From contig NZ_JAFCJK010000004.1 of the NCBI RefSeq assembly GCF_018131005.1, positions 310,001 through 374,000 of the forward strand: a stretch of DNA of 64,000 nucleotides, in the 5' to 3' direction. Made by a program: the position numbers and the translations under genes. The notes under the pieces were generated by a model. It was not told the DNA's origin. It worked only from the letters and a program-made list of their open reading frames with translations, and searched no databases. Origin of the DNA: Bradyrhizobium lablabi. GTDB taxonomy: Bacteria; Pseudomonadota; Alphaproteobacteria; Rhizobiales; Xanthobacteraceae. Numbering within the stretch: position 1 is the stretch's first letter; each line of letters opens with the position of its first letter. Shown here piece after piece: positions 17,391 to 26,276 of the stretch.

Positions 17391-20090
17391 ATGACAACCG
17401 TCGATCCCGCGCTCCGGGCCGTCAGAACAACCTGCGCCTATTGCGGCGTCGGCTGCGGCGTGCTGGCAACGCCGGATGGCGCGGGCGGCGCGGCGATATC
17501 AGGCGATCCGGATCACCCCGCCAATTTCGGCCGGCTGTGCTCGAAAGGCTCCGCGCTCGGCGAGACGCTGGGACTCGAAAGCCGGCTGCTTTATCCGATG
17601 ATCCGCTGCGGTGACGCGATGCAGCGGGTCGACTGGAGCGACGCGCTCGATCACGTCGCTCACCGTTTCCAGCACATCATCGCGCGTGACGGTCCCGGCG
17701 CGGTGGCGTTCTATCTGTCCGGCCAGTTGCTGACGGAGGACTACTACGTCGCCAACAAGCTGATGAAGGGATTCATCGGCAGCGGCAATGTCGACACCAA
17801 TTCGCGGCTGTGCATGGCCTCGTCGGTCGCCGGCCACCGCCGCGCCTTCGGCGCCGACACGGTGCCCGGCTGCTATGAGGATCTCGACGAGGGCGACCTC
17901 CTCGTGTTTGTCGGCTCCAATGCCGCCTGGTGCCATCCGGTGCTGTTCCAGCGCATGCTTGCCAACAAGCAGCAGCGCGGCGCGCGCTTCGTCGTGATAG
18001 ACCCGCGCGGCACCGACACCGCCGGCGACGCGGACCTCTTCCTGGGCCTGAAGCCGGGCACCGATAGCGCGCTGTTCAACGGCCTGCTGGTGCATCTTGC
18101 CGACAACGGCGCGCTCGATAGTGGCTACATCGAAAGTTACACCTCCGGCTTCGACGAGACGTTGGCTCGTGCCCGGAGCATGGCGGGCAGCGCCGCTGCG
18201 ACGGCACTGGCGACCGGTCTCGCCGAGCAGGATGTTGCGGCGTTCTTCCGCATGTTCGCCGCCACGCCGCGGGTGGTGACGCTGTATTCGCAGGGCGTCA
18301 ACCAGTCGGCGCAAGGCACCGACAAGGTCAACGCCATCATCAATTGCCATCTGGCCACCGGACGGATCGGCAAGGTGGGCGCGTCGCCGTTCTCGCTGAC
18401 CGGCCAGCCCAACGCGATGGGCGGCCGCGAGGTCGGTGGGCTCGCCAACCAGCTCGCCGCTCACATGGGCTTCACGCCACCGGACATCGATCGTGTGAGG
18501 CGGTTCTGGAAGGCGCCGCGCATCGCAACCCATGAAGGGTTGAAGGCGGTGCAGATGTTCGAGGCGATTGCACGCGGCGAGATCAAGGCGTTGTGGGTGA
18601 TGGGCACCAATCCGGTCGTGTCGCTGCCGAACGCCGACGCCGTGCGCGAGGCGTTGCGGAAGCTCGACCTGTTCGTAGTTTCCGAGAATGTGGCCTCGAA
18701 CGACACCGTGACGGCCGGTCCGCATGTGCTGCTGCCCGCGCAGGCCTGGGGCGAGAAGTCGGGCACCGTGACCAATTCGGAGCGGCGGATTTCACGGCAG
18801 CGCGCCTTCCTGAAGTCGCCTGGTGAAGCGAGGCCAGATTGGTGGACCCTGTGCGAGATCGCAAAGCGGCTCGGACACGGCGCGGCGTTCGGTTTCAACT
18901 CGGCGGCAGATATCTTCCGCGAGCACGCCGCGCTCTCGGCATTTGAGAACGACGGCGCACGCGACTTCGACATCGGCGGATTGAAGACTGTCTCCGACCA
19001 CGGCTTTGACGCGATGGAGCCGGTGCAATGGCCGATCCGGCTTGACGCGCAGCCGCAGGCCCGCTTCTTTGCCGACGGCGGCTTCTTCGCCAATGATCGC
19101 AAGGCGCGCTTCGTCGCGCCAGAGATGCCGGCGCTGCGCACGGAAACGACGCCGGCGCGTCCGCTCCGGTTGAACACCGGCCGCATCCGCGACCAATGGC
19201 ACACCATGACGCGCACGGGCATGAGCCCGCGGCTCGGCCAGCATCTGCCGGAACCGTTCGTCGAGGTGCACCCCGACGACGCGCTGAAATATGGCGTCAC
19301 GGACGGCAGCTTCGCGCGCATCACGACCGACCATGGCCAGTGCACGCTGCGTGTTGCGGTCAGCGCGCGGCAGCAGCGCGGCATGCTGTTTGCGCCGATT
19401 CACTGGAGCGAGGCGACCGCGACCGGCGCGCGAGTCGGCGCGCTGGTGGCGCCATTCACCGATCCGTTCTCCGGCCAGCCCGAAAACAAGGCGACGCCGG
19501 CCGCGATCGCGCCTTACGAATATGTGTTTCGCGGTTTCGCGCTGTCGCGGGCGCCGCTCGAATTCCCCGCGCATGCCTTGGTCGCCCGCGTCGCCGTCAA
19601 TGGCGGACACGGCTACCTGTTTGCCGACAATGCCGATCTTGCGGGCTGGCAAGCCTGGATGAAGGCAAAGGCCGGCGACGACCTTGCAGAGTACAATGAT
19701 TTCGGCGGCGGCATCTATCGCGCCGCCTCGTTCAGCGGCGATCGCATCGAAGCGTGCCTGTTTGTCGGGCCGGCAGCGGATGCCGGCGACTGGAACGTGG
19801 TGAAGAGCCTGTTCGCGGCGGATGTCTTGAGCGAGACGCAGCGCCGCGTGCTGCTGTCCGGCAAATCGGCGGACGGCGTAGCGAGCGCGGGCCCGGTTGT
19901 CTGCGCTTGCTTCGGCGTCGCCCGCGGCACGATCTGCGATGCGATCACGGGCGGCGCGCGTTCGGCGGCTGAGATCGGCGCGAAGCTGAAAGCGGGCACC
20001 AATTGCGGTTCCTGCATTCCGGAGCTGAAGCGGTTGATCGCGCAAACGCCGGGCGATGCTGCGCAACCGCGGTTGACGGCGGCGAACTAG
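17391..20090 (+). CDS. nasC: Assimilatory nitrate reductase, molybdopterin catalytic subunit with BFD-like domain
   Basis: 899-residue cytoplasmic enzyme that reduces nitrate to nitrite. The N-terminal [4Fe-4S] ligands are C15, C18, C22 and C50 ('CAYCGVGCGV' ... 'GRLCSKG'); the Mo-bis-MGD fold follows with 'YLSGQLLTEDYY', 'DTNSRLCMASSV', 'GTNPVVSLPNA' and the late dinucleotide-binding domain. The last ~60 residues form a bacterioferritin-associated-ferredoxin-like [2Fe-2S] domain with C-x-C ('VVCACFG') and C-x-x-C ('GTNCGSCIPEL'), the electron entry point from Flp. The ATG at 17391 is one base after flp; an extension to 17337 lies inside flp. No nitrite reductase gene is in the window. Confidence 0.93.
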   Translation: MTTVDPALRAVRTTCAYCGVGCGVLATPDGAGGAAISGDPDHPANFGRLCSKGSALGETLGLESRLLYPMIRCGDAMQRVDWSDALDHVAHRFQHIIARDGPGAVAFYLSGQLLTEDYYVANKLMKGFIGSGNVDTNSRLCMASSVAGHRRAFGADTVPGCYEDLDEGDLLVFVGSNAAWCHPVLFQRMLANKQQRGARFVVIDPRGTDTAGDADLFLGLKPGTDSALFNGLLVHLADNGALDSGYIESYTSGFDETLARARSMAGSAAATALATGLAEQDVAAFFRMFAATPRVVTLYSQGVNQSAQGTDKVNAIINCHLATGRIGKVGASPFSLTGQPNAMGGREVGGLANQLAAHMGFTPPDIDRVRRFWKAPRIATHEGLKAVQMFEAIARGEIKALWVMGTNPVVSLPNADAVREALRKLDLFVVSENVASNDTVTAGPHVLLPAQAWGEKSGTVTNSERRISRQRAFLKSPGEARPDWWTLCEIAKRLGHGAAFGFNSAADIFREHAALSAFENDGARDFDIGGLKTVSDHGFDAMEPVQWPIRLDAQPQARFFADGGFFANDRKARFVAPEMPALRTETTPARPLRLNTGRIRDQWHTMTRTGMSPRLGQHLPEPFVEVHPDDALKYGVTDGSFARITTDHGQCTLRVAVSARQQRGMLFAPIHWSEATATGARVGALVAPFTDPFSGQPENKATPAAIAPYEYVFRGFALSRAPLEFPAHALVARVAVNGGHGYLFADNADLAGWQAWMKAKAGDDLAEYNDFGGGIYRAASFSGDRIEACLFVGPAADAGDWNVVKSLFAADVLSETQRRVLLSGKSADGVASAGPVVCACFGVARGTICDAITGGARSAAEIGAKLKAGTNCGSCIPELKRLIAQTPGDAAQPRLTAAN

Positions 20091-20332
20091 CAAGAACGTG
20101 TGCTCACAAGCGGCTAATGGGAAGTCCGCTTCCGGCAGCGGAGCAGACCGATTGTGCTCAAGGTGAGTTTATTTTGACCCACAGCGGACAACTTGAGCTC
20201 GGAATGGCCACATCGCCGTCGTCCAATACTGGACACTGTAGTGTGAATTTTGAAGACTTGCGCGCGATCATCCAGTGGCTAGATCTTTCTCAACGACCTT
20301 GATGGATCACAGCAAACTGCAAGCCGTTCACC

Positions 20333-20827
20333 ATGACTGGATATTTCAGAGTTTTCCGGGCCCAACCGTGGTGCAGAATTGCGCTATCGCGCGGCCTGCA
20401 ATGCCTGGCCGTCGCATTGTTGGCATCATTGAATTCACCGGCCTACGCGCAGCAGCAAACGGACGTCACGATTAAGCAATTGCTCTCCACGACGACTACG
20501 TCGGCGGGGCAAAAGATCGTATTGCCGAAGAAGGGCGCGGAGCTGGTAGCGTCTATCTTCGAAATCCTCCCTCGGGCGCACCTTCCAGAGCACGAGCATC
20601 CGTATCCTCGGTACGGTTACATCCTGTCGGGAAGCTTGCGCGTGACCGACACCGAGACCGGTCAAAGCAAGACGTATGGGCCAGGAGACTTCGTGGTGGA
20701 GTCGGTGGGGCGGTGGCATACTGGCGAAAATGCAGGAGAGCAGCCGACAAGGCTGCTTGTTATCGACATCGTCCGGAATGGACACAGCAACACTGTACTG
20801 CGTAAGTCGCGGCAAAGTAGTAGGTAA
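20333..20827 (+). CDS. Secreted cupin-domain protein
   Basis: 164 residues. A signal peptide (hydrophobic core 'CLAVALLASLNSPAYA', predicted cleavage near residue 39) precedes a single beta-barrel cupin domain with the metal-type motif 'PEHEHPYPRYGYILSG' and the second motif 'YGPGDFVVES..RWHTGEN'. Periplasmic cupins of this size are usually of unknown function. No clear ribosome-binding site precedes the ATG, so the exact start is uncertain. It stands alone between the nas operon and an SMP-30 gene on the same strand. Confidence 0.8.
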   Translation: MTGYFRVFRAQPWCRIALSRGLQCLAVALLASLNSPAYAQQQTDVTIKQLLSTTTTSAGQKIVLPKKGAELVASIFEILPRAHLPEHEHPYPRYGYILSGSLRVTDTETGQSKTYGPGDFVVESVGRWHTGENAGEQPTRLLVIDIVRNGHSNTVLRKSRQSSR

Positions 20828-20964
20828 CGCGAAAAGGCGGCGGAGACGGCGCGCGTCGGCTGTCATGAAGGCATGTCCGCTTATCGCCCGAAGCGCCAGT
20901 TGGGCGCGGTCTCCGGACGATGCTTCGCATCGCCGGGAGAACCATGAGGATTCCATCTGCGGCC

Positions 20965-21011
20965 TATATCCCTCGAGACGGGCGTCCCGCGTGCCCTCCG
21001 GATGAGGGGCG
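20965..21011. repeat. Degenerate dispersed repeat in the cupin/SMP-30 gap
   Basis: The run 'ccctcgagacgggcg' to 'ccctccggatgagg' resembles the '..ccttcgagacgcc...cctcaggatgagg..' palindromic repeat that I know from Bradyrhizobium intergenic DNA. The copy here is imperfect. It lies just upstream of the next gene and may overlap its leader. Confidence 0.45.
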
Positions 21012-21032
21012 ACGTTTGCTGCGATCTCCTCT

Positions 21033-21974
21033 ATGGTCCATCCCCCTCCGCCGATGGATGTGACCCAAGCAATGATGTACCTGGAAACGCCGCCGAAACT
21101 GATCACGACCGAAGTTTTTTCCTCCGTCCCCGACGAATTCCGCCGCAAGGTGCCGACCGAATGGGCCGACGCCAACCGGCCCGGTGTCCCGACCGACTGC
21201 TTCATCGAGGGCCCGTCCTTCGACGCGTCAGGCAATCTCTACATCGTCGACATTCCCTTCGGCCGCATCTTCAGGATCGCGCCGGACAGGAGGTGGTCGC
21301 TGGTTGCCGAATATGACGGCTGGCCCAACGGGCTGAAGATCGACGTCAAAGGCCGCATTCTGATCGCCGACTACCGCCATGGGCTGATGGAACTCGACGC
21401 CAAAGCGGGCAAGGTCACGCCGCTGCTAAGGTCGCGCAATTCGGAATCGTTCCGTGGCTGCAACGATCTGCATATTGCGTCCAACGGCGACATCTATTTC
21501 ACCGACCAGGGCCAGACCGGCCTGCACGATCCAACCGGCCGCGTCTATCGGCTGCGGACCAATGGACAACTCGACTGCCTGATCCACACCGGCATCAGCC
21601 CGAACGGCCTGGTGCTCGATCCGCACGAGGCCGTACTGTTCGTCGCGATGACGCGCGACAATGCGGTCTGGCGCGCGCCCTTCATGAAGGACGGCAGCGT
21701 CTCGAAGGTGGGCCGTTTTTGCTCGATGTTCGGCCCGAGCGGGCCCGATGGCATGACGATGGACAAAGCCGGGCGGTTGTTCGTCGCCCATGCCTCGCTC
21801 GGCCACGTCTTCGTGTTCGCGCCTGGCGGCGAACTGATCGCGCGGATCAAATCCTGCGCCGGGCAGAGCTGCACCAATGTCGCGATCGGGGGCGAAAAGC
21901 GCGACCGGCTGTACATCACGGAATCGGTGACCGGCACGGTGCTGCTGGCTGACATCAGTGGGCTGGACGGATAG
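21033..21974 (+). CDS. SMP-30/gluconolactonase/LRE-family protein
   Basis: 313-residue six-bladed beta-propeller of the SGL family. Readable elements: 'CFIEGPSFDASGNLYIVDIP' (the metal-ligand Glu), 'WPNGLKIDVKGRILIADYRH', 'GCNDLHIASNGDIYFTDQG', 'SPNGLVLDP' and 'GPDGMTMDKAGRLFVAHAS', each one propeller blade; the conserved Glu, Asn and Asp divalent-metal ligands are present. Members hydrolyse sugar lactones or other cyclic esters. None of the possible starts (21033, 21054, 21075) has a good ribosome-binding site; 21033 is the longest. There is no sugar operon nearby, so the substrate is open. Confidence 0.87.
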   Translation: MVHPPPPMDVTQAMMYLETPPKLITTEVFSSVPDEFRRKVPTEWADANRPGVPTDCFIEGPSFDASGNLYIVDIPFGRIFRIAPDRRWSLVAEYDGWPNGLKIDVKGRILIADYRHGLMELDAKAGKVTPLLRSRNSESFRGCNDLHIASNGDIYFTDQGQTGLHDPTGRVYRLRTNGQLDCLIHTGISPNGLVLDPHEAVLFVAMTRDNAVWRAPFMKDGSVSKVGRFCSMFGPSGPDGMTMDKAGRLFVAHASLGHVFVFAPGGELIARIKSCAGQSCTNVAIGGEKRDRLYITESVTGTVLLADISGLDG

Positions 21975-22307
21975 CGGTCGTCTGTCGCCACTCGCACTCA
22001 CGGCAATCGCAGGCGCACGCCGTTCGCGTTGCAGTCGAGCGCAGCATCGTCAGTAACGCAGGCGGGCAATTCGACGCTGGCGCCGCGAACGGCGTGACTC
22101 ATCCGGAATGGGTAAGTGAAACGGGTCAGCAAATGCAGCGCAGACGCGATATAATGGTGGTCGAGTTGCCAGTTGGACGTGCCGAAGTCTCCCTTGATAC
22201 TTAATGGCAACGGGCATGCCGTCGGCGGGCATCGATCTCGACCCCGATGTCGGGGCCATCCCAAATTCCAAAGTGCATCTTCGAACAACCGTCAAACGGA
22301 GGAGAAA

Positions 22308-22640
22308 ATGCCTTTATTCGTCACCTATGCCTCATATTCCAACACCGGCATCAAGGGCATGCTGGACAAGCCGGCCGATCGCACTGAAGCGATCAAGACG
22401 CTGGTGGAGAAGGCGGGCGGCAAGCTTGTCGCGGCCTACATGACAACGGGGCCCCATGACGTCGTCATCGTTACCGAGCTGGCTGATGGATCGGATGCGG
22501 TCGCCTTCGGAATGGCTGCAGGTGCGAGCGGCGCCGTAGCCAAGATAGAGACCGTGCGCGCCTGGACGCTTGGTGAATTCAAGGGCATTGCGGAGAAGGC
22601 GTCCCGCTATGCGGCCGTATATGTTCCGCCCGGACGATGA
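22308..22640 (+). CDS. GYD-domain protein
   Basis: 110 residues, start at 22308 with GGAGGAG upstream; the open frame back to 22173 is not used. The sequence 'TYASYSNTGIKGM' followed by 'RTEAIKTLVEKAGGKLVAAYMTTGPHDVVIV' in pieces is the GYD (DUF3303-like) ferredoxin-fold pattern. These small dimeric alpha/beta barrel proteins are widespread and poorly characterised. Solo gene, followed by a strong terminator. Confidence 0.88.
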   Translation: MPLFVTYASYSNTGIKGMLDKPADRTEAIKTLVEKAGGKLVAAYMTTGPHDVVIVTELADGSDAVAFGMAAGASGAVAKIETVRAWTLGEFKGIAEKASRYAAVYVPPGR

Positions 22641-22667
22641 TCGTGCGGTAACTGTACAGCCGTGCTG

Positions 22668-22701
22668 GATCCCGGGGCGCGCATACGCCCGCCCCGGGAT
22701 C
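22668..22701. terminator. Bidirectional terminator hairpin
   Basis: Perfect 12-bp inverted repeat GATCCCGGGGCG (22668-22679) / complement (22690-22701) with a 10-base loop. It lies between convergent genes (GYD protein on +, regulator on -), as expected for a shared terminator. Confidence 0.65.
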
Positions 22702-22751
22702 AAGAACGCGCCGGGTCGCGAACGGGTCCAGCGGCCGGGATTTGCAGCCGA

Positions 22752-23837
22752 TCAGCGATCGGAATGCATCCTGTCGAGAAAATCCTTCACGCCGCTGACG
22801 GCGCCGGCATCCGATGCGACGTAGCCGGGAAGGGCGCCCACGGCTGCGTGGAATTCACTGCTCTTCATGATGTCGAGCACGCGTTGCATCGGCTCGGTCT
22901 CCAGGAACGCTCGCTTGCAGACGAAAAAATAGTCCTCGGTCAGCAAGCGGATGAAGTCGAGCCCGAATTGGCGCGCTGCCGCCTCGACGCCGAAACTTGC
23001 GTCCGCCATGCCGCTTGCGACATAGGCGGCGACGGCGGCGTGGGTGAATTCCATGTGCTGCGCGCCATTGATCCTGCTTTCAGGGATCCGGTGGAGCGCC
23101 AATAGCTGATCGAACAACAACCGCGTGCCGGAATCGTGGTCGCGGTTGACGAAGCGCGCCTTCTGCTCGACGAGGTCGCTCAGCGAGCCAATCTTCAGCG
23201 GATTGCCGCGCTTGACCATCAGGCCCATCTCGCGCGTGACAAAGCTGATCACGCGGTCCTCGCGCGGATCGAGCCATTCCTTGCAGGCCTTGATGCCCTG
23301 CGCACGCAATTCGCCGCGCGGCAGGTGTACGCCGGAGAGATCGCAGGCGCCCTGCGCCAGCGAGACCAGCGAGTTCTGGTTGCTGACGTAGCGCAGGTCG
23401 ACGCCCATCCCGCTCTCGCGATCGAGGAACTCGCGCAGCTTCGACACCGCGAAGCCGTGGCTCGCATGGACACGAATTACCGACGGTCGCTGATGCAGGA
23501 ACGGCTTGATCTCGGTGACCAGTTCCTGCGCCAGATTCTCGAGTTGCAGCCCGAGCCGTGCCTGCATGCGCTCGCCAGCCCATACCAGCTTCTCGCCGAA
23601 CGGCGTCAAGCGCGAGCCCTTGCCGCGCTGCGTCTCCACCACCGGCACGCCGAAGAATTCCGACCATTGCTCGATCAGGTTCCAGACATGGCGGTAGGAA
23701 AGATGCGCATCGTTGGCGGCACTGGTGATCTTCCCGGTTTTCCTGATCTCGTTGAGGATGCCGAGCATCACGACCGCGGTCTGCGGGCTGTCATCCTTGC
23801 GAAACCGCCAGACGGTCTCGATCTCGATCTGGAGCAT
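22752..23837 (-). CDS. ModE-like one-component regulator with periplasmic-binding-protein-type sensor domain
   Basis: 361 residues. The N-terminal ~90 residues are a ModE/LysR-type winged helix ('LLGILNEIRKTGKITSAANDA' is its core; the recognition region is 'LSYRHVWNLIEQW'). From about residue 118 a PBP_like domain follows ('SVIRVHASHGFAVSKLREFL' ... 'FTHAAVAAYVASGMADASFG'), the fold that binds molybdate or tungstate in ModA and small ligands in related regulators. It is divergent from an aldehyde dehydrogenase with 114 bp between starts that contain AT-rich inverted repeats. Since many aldehyde-oxidising pathways depend on molybdenum cofactor, an oxyanion or an aromatic ligand are both possible. 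Confidence 0.85.
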   Translation of the reverse strand: MLQIEIETVWRFRKDDSPQTAVVMLGILNEIRKTGKITSAANDAHLSYRHVWNLIEQWSEFFGVPVVETQRGKGSRLTPFGEKLVWAGERMQARLGLQLENLAQELVTEIKPFLHQRPSVIRVHASHGFAVSKLREFLDRESGMGVDLRYVSNQNSLVSLAQGACDLSGVHLPRGELRAQGIKACKEWLDPREDRVISFVTREMGLMVKRGNPLKIGSLSDLVEQKARFVNRDHDSGTRLLFDQLLALHRIPESRINGAQHMEFTHAAVAAYVASGMADASFGVEAAARQFGLDFIRLLTEDYFFVCKRAFLETEPMQRVLDIMKSSEFHAAVGALPGYVASDAGAVSGVKDFLDRMHSDR

Positions 23838-23850
23838 GTTTCATCCCTAA

Positions 23851-23870
23851 ATATGAAATTCAATTCATAT
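23851..23870. promoter_or_regulatory. AT-rich inverted repeat in the regulator/aldehyde dehydrogenase divergent promoter
   Basis: ATATGAA (23851-23857) and TTCATAT (23864-23870) form 7-bp arms around a 6-bp spacer, starting 14 bp upstream of the regulator's start codon; a second AT-rich stretch 'gatatcatattttatc' (about 23893-23908) follows. The high AT content in a GC-rich genome and the position favour an operator for the divergent one-component regulator. Confidence 0.5.
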
Positions 23871-23951
23871 CAAGATAGCGTTATAGGCACAAGATATCAT
23901 ATTTTATCAGCGATAGAACCTCCCTAGGTTAGAGATCAGACAGGAGGAAAT

Positions 23952-25439
23952 ATGATGTCTGTTGCATATGACTACACTTGGGAAGCGCCACGTGAGACCG
24001 CTGTCCGCGACGAGTTGCTGCTGATCGACGGCTCTCGCGTCCGTGCGTCGTCCGGACGAAGCTTCCAGTCCCTCGATCCCGCGACCGAGCAGGTCATCGC
24101 GACAATCGCCGAAGGCAATGAGGCAGACGTCGATCGTGCGGTTGCCGCGGCGCGGCGCGCCTTCGAGGGGCCGTGGCGAACGATGCGCGCGGCCGAGCGG
24201 GGCCATATCCTGCTTCGCTGGGCCGAGCTTCTGAAGCAGCACGCCGACGAGATCATTGCGCTGGAGAGCCTCGATGCCGGCAAGCCGATATCGGGGGTGC
24301 AGCGCCAGGATTTTCCCGCCGCCATCGACACGCTCACCTATTACGCCGGCTGGGCCGACAAGATCGGCGGCGACGTGGTGTCCGCGCGCGACGACGCGCT
24401 GACCTACACGGTCCGCGAACCGGTCGGCGTGGTCGCCGCCATCGTGCCGTGGAATTTCCCGCTGATGATCGGCATGTGGAAACTCGCGCCGGCACTCGCC
24501 TGCGGATGCACCGTCGTGATGAAGCCGGCTGAGCTCACGTCGCTGTCGGCGCTGCGGATCGGCGAACTCGCGCTTGAGGCGGGCTTGCCGCGCGGCGTGC
24601 TCAATGTCGTCACCGGCCCCGGTCGTGTTGTCGGCGAGGCGCTGGTCAATCATCCCGATGTCGACAAGGTCACGTTCACCGGCTCGCCCGGCGTCGGCCG
24701 CGGAATCATGCGTGGCGCGGCGGGTAACTTCAAGCGCGTCTCGCTGGAACTCGGCGGCAAGTCCGCCAACGTCATCTTCGACGATGCCAATCTCGAGGCC
24801 GCGGCAAAGGCTGCGGCGGCCGGCATCTTCTTCAATGCCGGGCAGGTGTGTTCGGCCGGCTCGCGCGTGCTGGTGCAGGAGAAGGCCTATGACGAGGTGG
24901 TGGAACGTCTGGTCGCCCGCGCCGAGGCCCTGCGCATCGGCGATCCCGCGGACCGCGCCACCGCGCTCGGTCCGGTGATCTCGGAGAAGCAGATGCGCTC
25001 GATCCTCGACTATGTCGAGATCGGCAGGAAAGAGGGCGCGTTGCTTGCGACCGGCGGTGAGCGCGTCGGCGACCGCGGCTATTTTCTCAGACCCGCGGTA
25101 TTCGCCAATGTCGAGCACGAGATGCGCATCTCGCAGGAAGAAATCTTCGGCCCGGTCGTCAGCGTGATCAAGTTCAAGGACGAGGCCGATGCGCTGCGGA
25201 TCGCGAACGGCACCGCCTACAGCCTTGCCGCCGGCGTCTGGAGTGCCGACATCGGCCGCGTGCAGCGCTTTGCGAAGAAGGCGCGCGCCGGAACGGTGTG
25301 GATCAACACGTATGGCTACACGGATGTGCGCTTGCCATGGGGAGGCGAACGCGACTCCGGGCTCGGCCGCGAGCACGGCACTGCCGCGATCGACAATTTC
25401 ACTGAGCCCAAGGCGGTGTGGATGAATCTCAACGTTTGA
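23952..25439 (+). CDS. NAD(P)-dependent aldehyde dehydrogenase
   Basis: 495-residue ALDH-superfamily enzyme. AGGAGG precedes two adjacent ATGs (23952 and 23955); the first is given. Catalytic residues are visible as Asn168 ('PWNFP'), Glu266 ('LELGGKS') and Cys300 ('GQVCSAG'). The cofactor region 'TGSPGVGR' is present. It resembles the betaine/aminobutyraldehyde/aromatic aldehyde group. The divergent ModE-like regulator probably controls it. No companion alcohol dehydrogenase is adjacent. Confidence 0.93.
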   Translation: MMSVAYDYTWEAPRETAVRDELLLIDGSRVRASSGRSFQSLDPATEQVIATIAEGNEADVDRAVAAARRAFEGPWRTMRAAERGHILLRWAELLKQHADEIIALESLDAGKPISGVQRQDFPAAIDTLTYYAGWADKIGGDVVSARDDALTYTVREPVGVVAAIVPWNFPLMIGMWKLAPALACGCTVVMKPAELTSLSALRIGELALEAGLPRGVLNVVTGPGRVVGEALVNHPDVDKVTFTGSPGVGRGIMRGAAGNFKRVSLELGGKSANVIFDDANLEAAAKAAAAGIFFNAGQVCSAGSRVLVQEKAYDEVVERLVARAEALRIGDPADRATALGPVISEKQMRSILDYVEIGRKEGALLATGGERVGDRGYFLRPAVFANVEHEMRISQEEIFGPVVSVIKFKDEADALRIANGTAYSLAAGVWSADIGRVQRFAKKARAGTVWINTYGYTDVRLPWGGERDSGLGREHGTAAIDNFTEPKAVWMNLNV

Positions 25440-25463
25440 CGGCGCAACACTCAAACAAGGTAC

Positions 25464-25506
25464 CTAAAGCGCGATGACGATTCAGCCCAATCTCATCGCG
25501 CTTTAG
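25464..25506. terminator. Bidirectional terminator; dispersed palindrome
   Basis: Perfect 14-bp inverted repeat CTAAAGCGCGATGA (25464-25477) / complement (25493-25506), loop 15 bases, between convergent genes. The stop codon of the minus-strand gene lies within the stem. The wording is a repeat type common in Bradyrhizobium intergenic regions. Confidence 0.7.
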
Positions 25507-26192
25507 TCCGACGGGAGCCGCGAGAATCGGAAATTGCAGTGGTTCGCGCCGCCAGCCAACGTTAGTGTCCTTTCCAGGTGGATGCCTCGCGTTGCATAGG
25601 CGTCGAAATCAAGCCCACAAATGTTCGGAAGGATCTCTCCGTCTCCGTGGCGAGCCGCGAATTTGCAAAAGCCGCAAGCTCTGTAGTTGATGCCGAATTC
25701 AAAGCTGTCACCCGGGCCCGGTTCGACGAAATCGTAGACGAAATCTTCCGGAAAGTCCTTCTGATGGCTTTTTGTAGCGCTTTTTGCAGCCTGCTGGCGC
25801 AGCAAAGTCTGATTCTCCGACGACATGAATTGACGTCCCGAAGCGAGACGTTCCGCTTCGGGTGCGGTCAGCAATTGCGCCTTGTAGGTTTCCCGCTCGA
25901 TTTCGCCGATTACGGACAGCGACACGCCGTGTCGCCGGAGCACTCGGCTGATGGCCATAAAGCCCATGAGGCGCATGAAGAAATCGCTCATGCGACTTGC
26001 CACGCCGCCGACATAGGGCATTTGCGTAAGCACGATTTCGAATTCGTCCATCACCTCCTGCCTAATCGCGTCAATATCGGATAGATGCGTGCGCACGCGC
26101 AACATCGTTTCGGCAAGGTCGAAGCGATGGCGCATGGCGGCCTCCATTGCACCGCGATGCGACTCGTAAAAGGGATGGATGGTCTCAGCCAT
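25503..26192 (-). CDS. L-2-amino-thiazoline-4-carboxylic acid hydrolase family protein
   Basis: 229 residues from the ATG at 26192 (AGGTG seven bases upstream); an in-frame start at 26237 is possible. The protein fits the ATC hydrolase family: an all-helical first part with 'SRMSDFFMRLMGFMAISRVL', then a characteristic C-terminal beta region with 'GINYRACGFCKFAARHGDGE' and 'CGLDFDAYA', rich in conserved Cys. The founding activity opens the thiazoline ring of L-ATC to N-carbamoyl-L-cysteine; most family members are uncharacterised. It follows RidA and VOC genes on the same strand with an 84-bp gap. Confidence 0.82.
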   Translation of the reverse strand: MAETIHPFYESHRGAMEAAMRHRFDLAETMLRVRTHLSDIDAIRQEVMDEFEIVLTQMPYVGGVASRMSDFFMRLMGFMAISRVLRRHGVSLSVIGEIERETYKAQLLTAPEAERLASGRQFMSSENQTLLRQQAAKSATKSHQKDFPEDFVYDFVEPGPGDSFEFGINYRACGFCKFAARHGDGEILPNICGLDFDAYATRGIHLERTLTLAGGANHCNFRFSRLPSD

Positions 26193-26276
26193 GAGACACC
26201 TGACACAATTGCATATCGCAAGGTCGGATCGTATCAAGGATGCAGCCCCTCACCCGACCCTCAGCGAGAGCTGGTT

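Noticed and set aside
20290..20303. TTGATGGATCACAG as a FixK box before the cupin gene
   Set aside because: Only the left half-site fits; the right half does not give TCAA at the required spacing.
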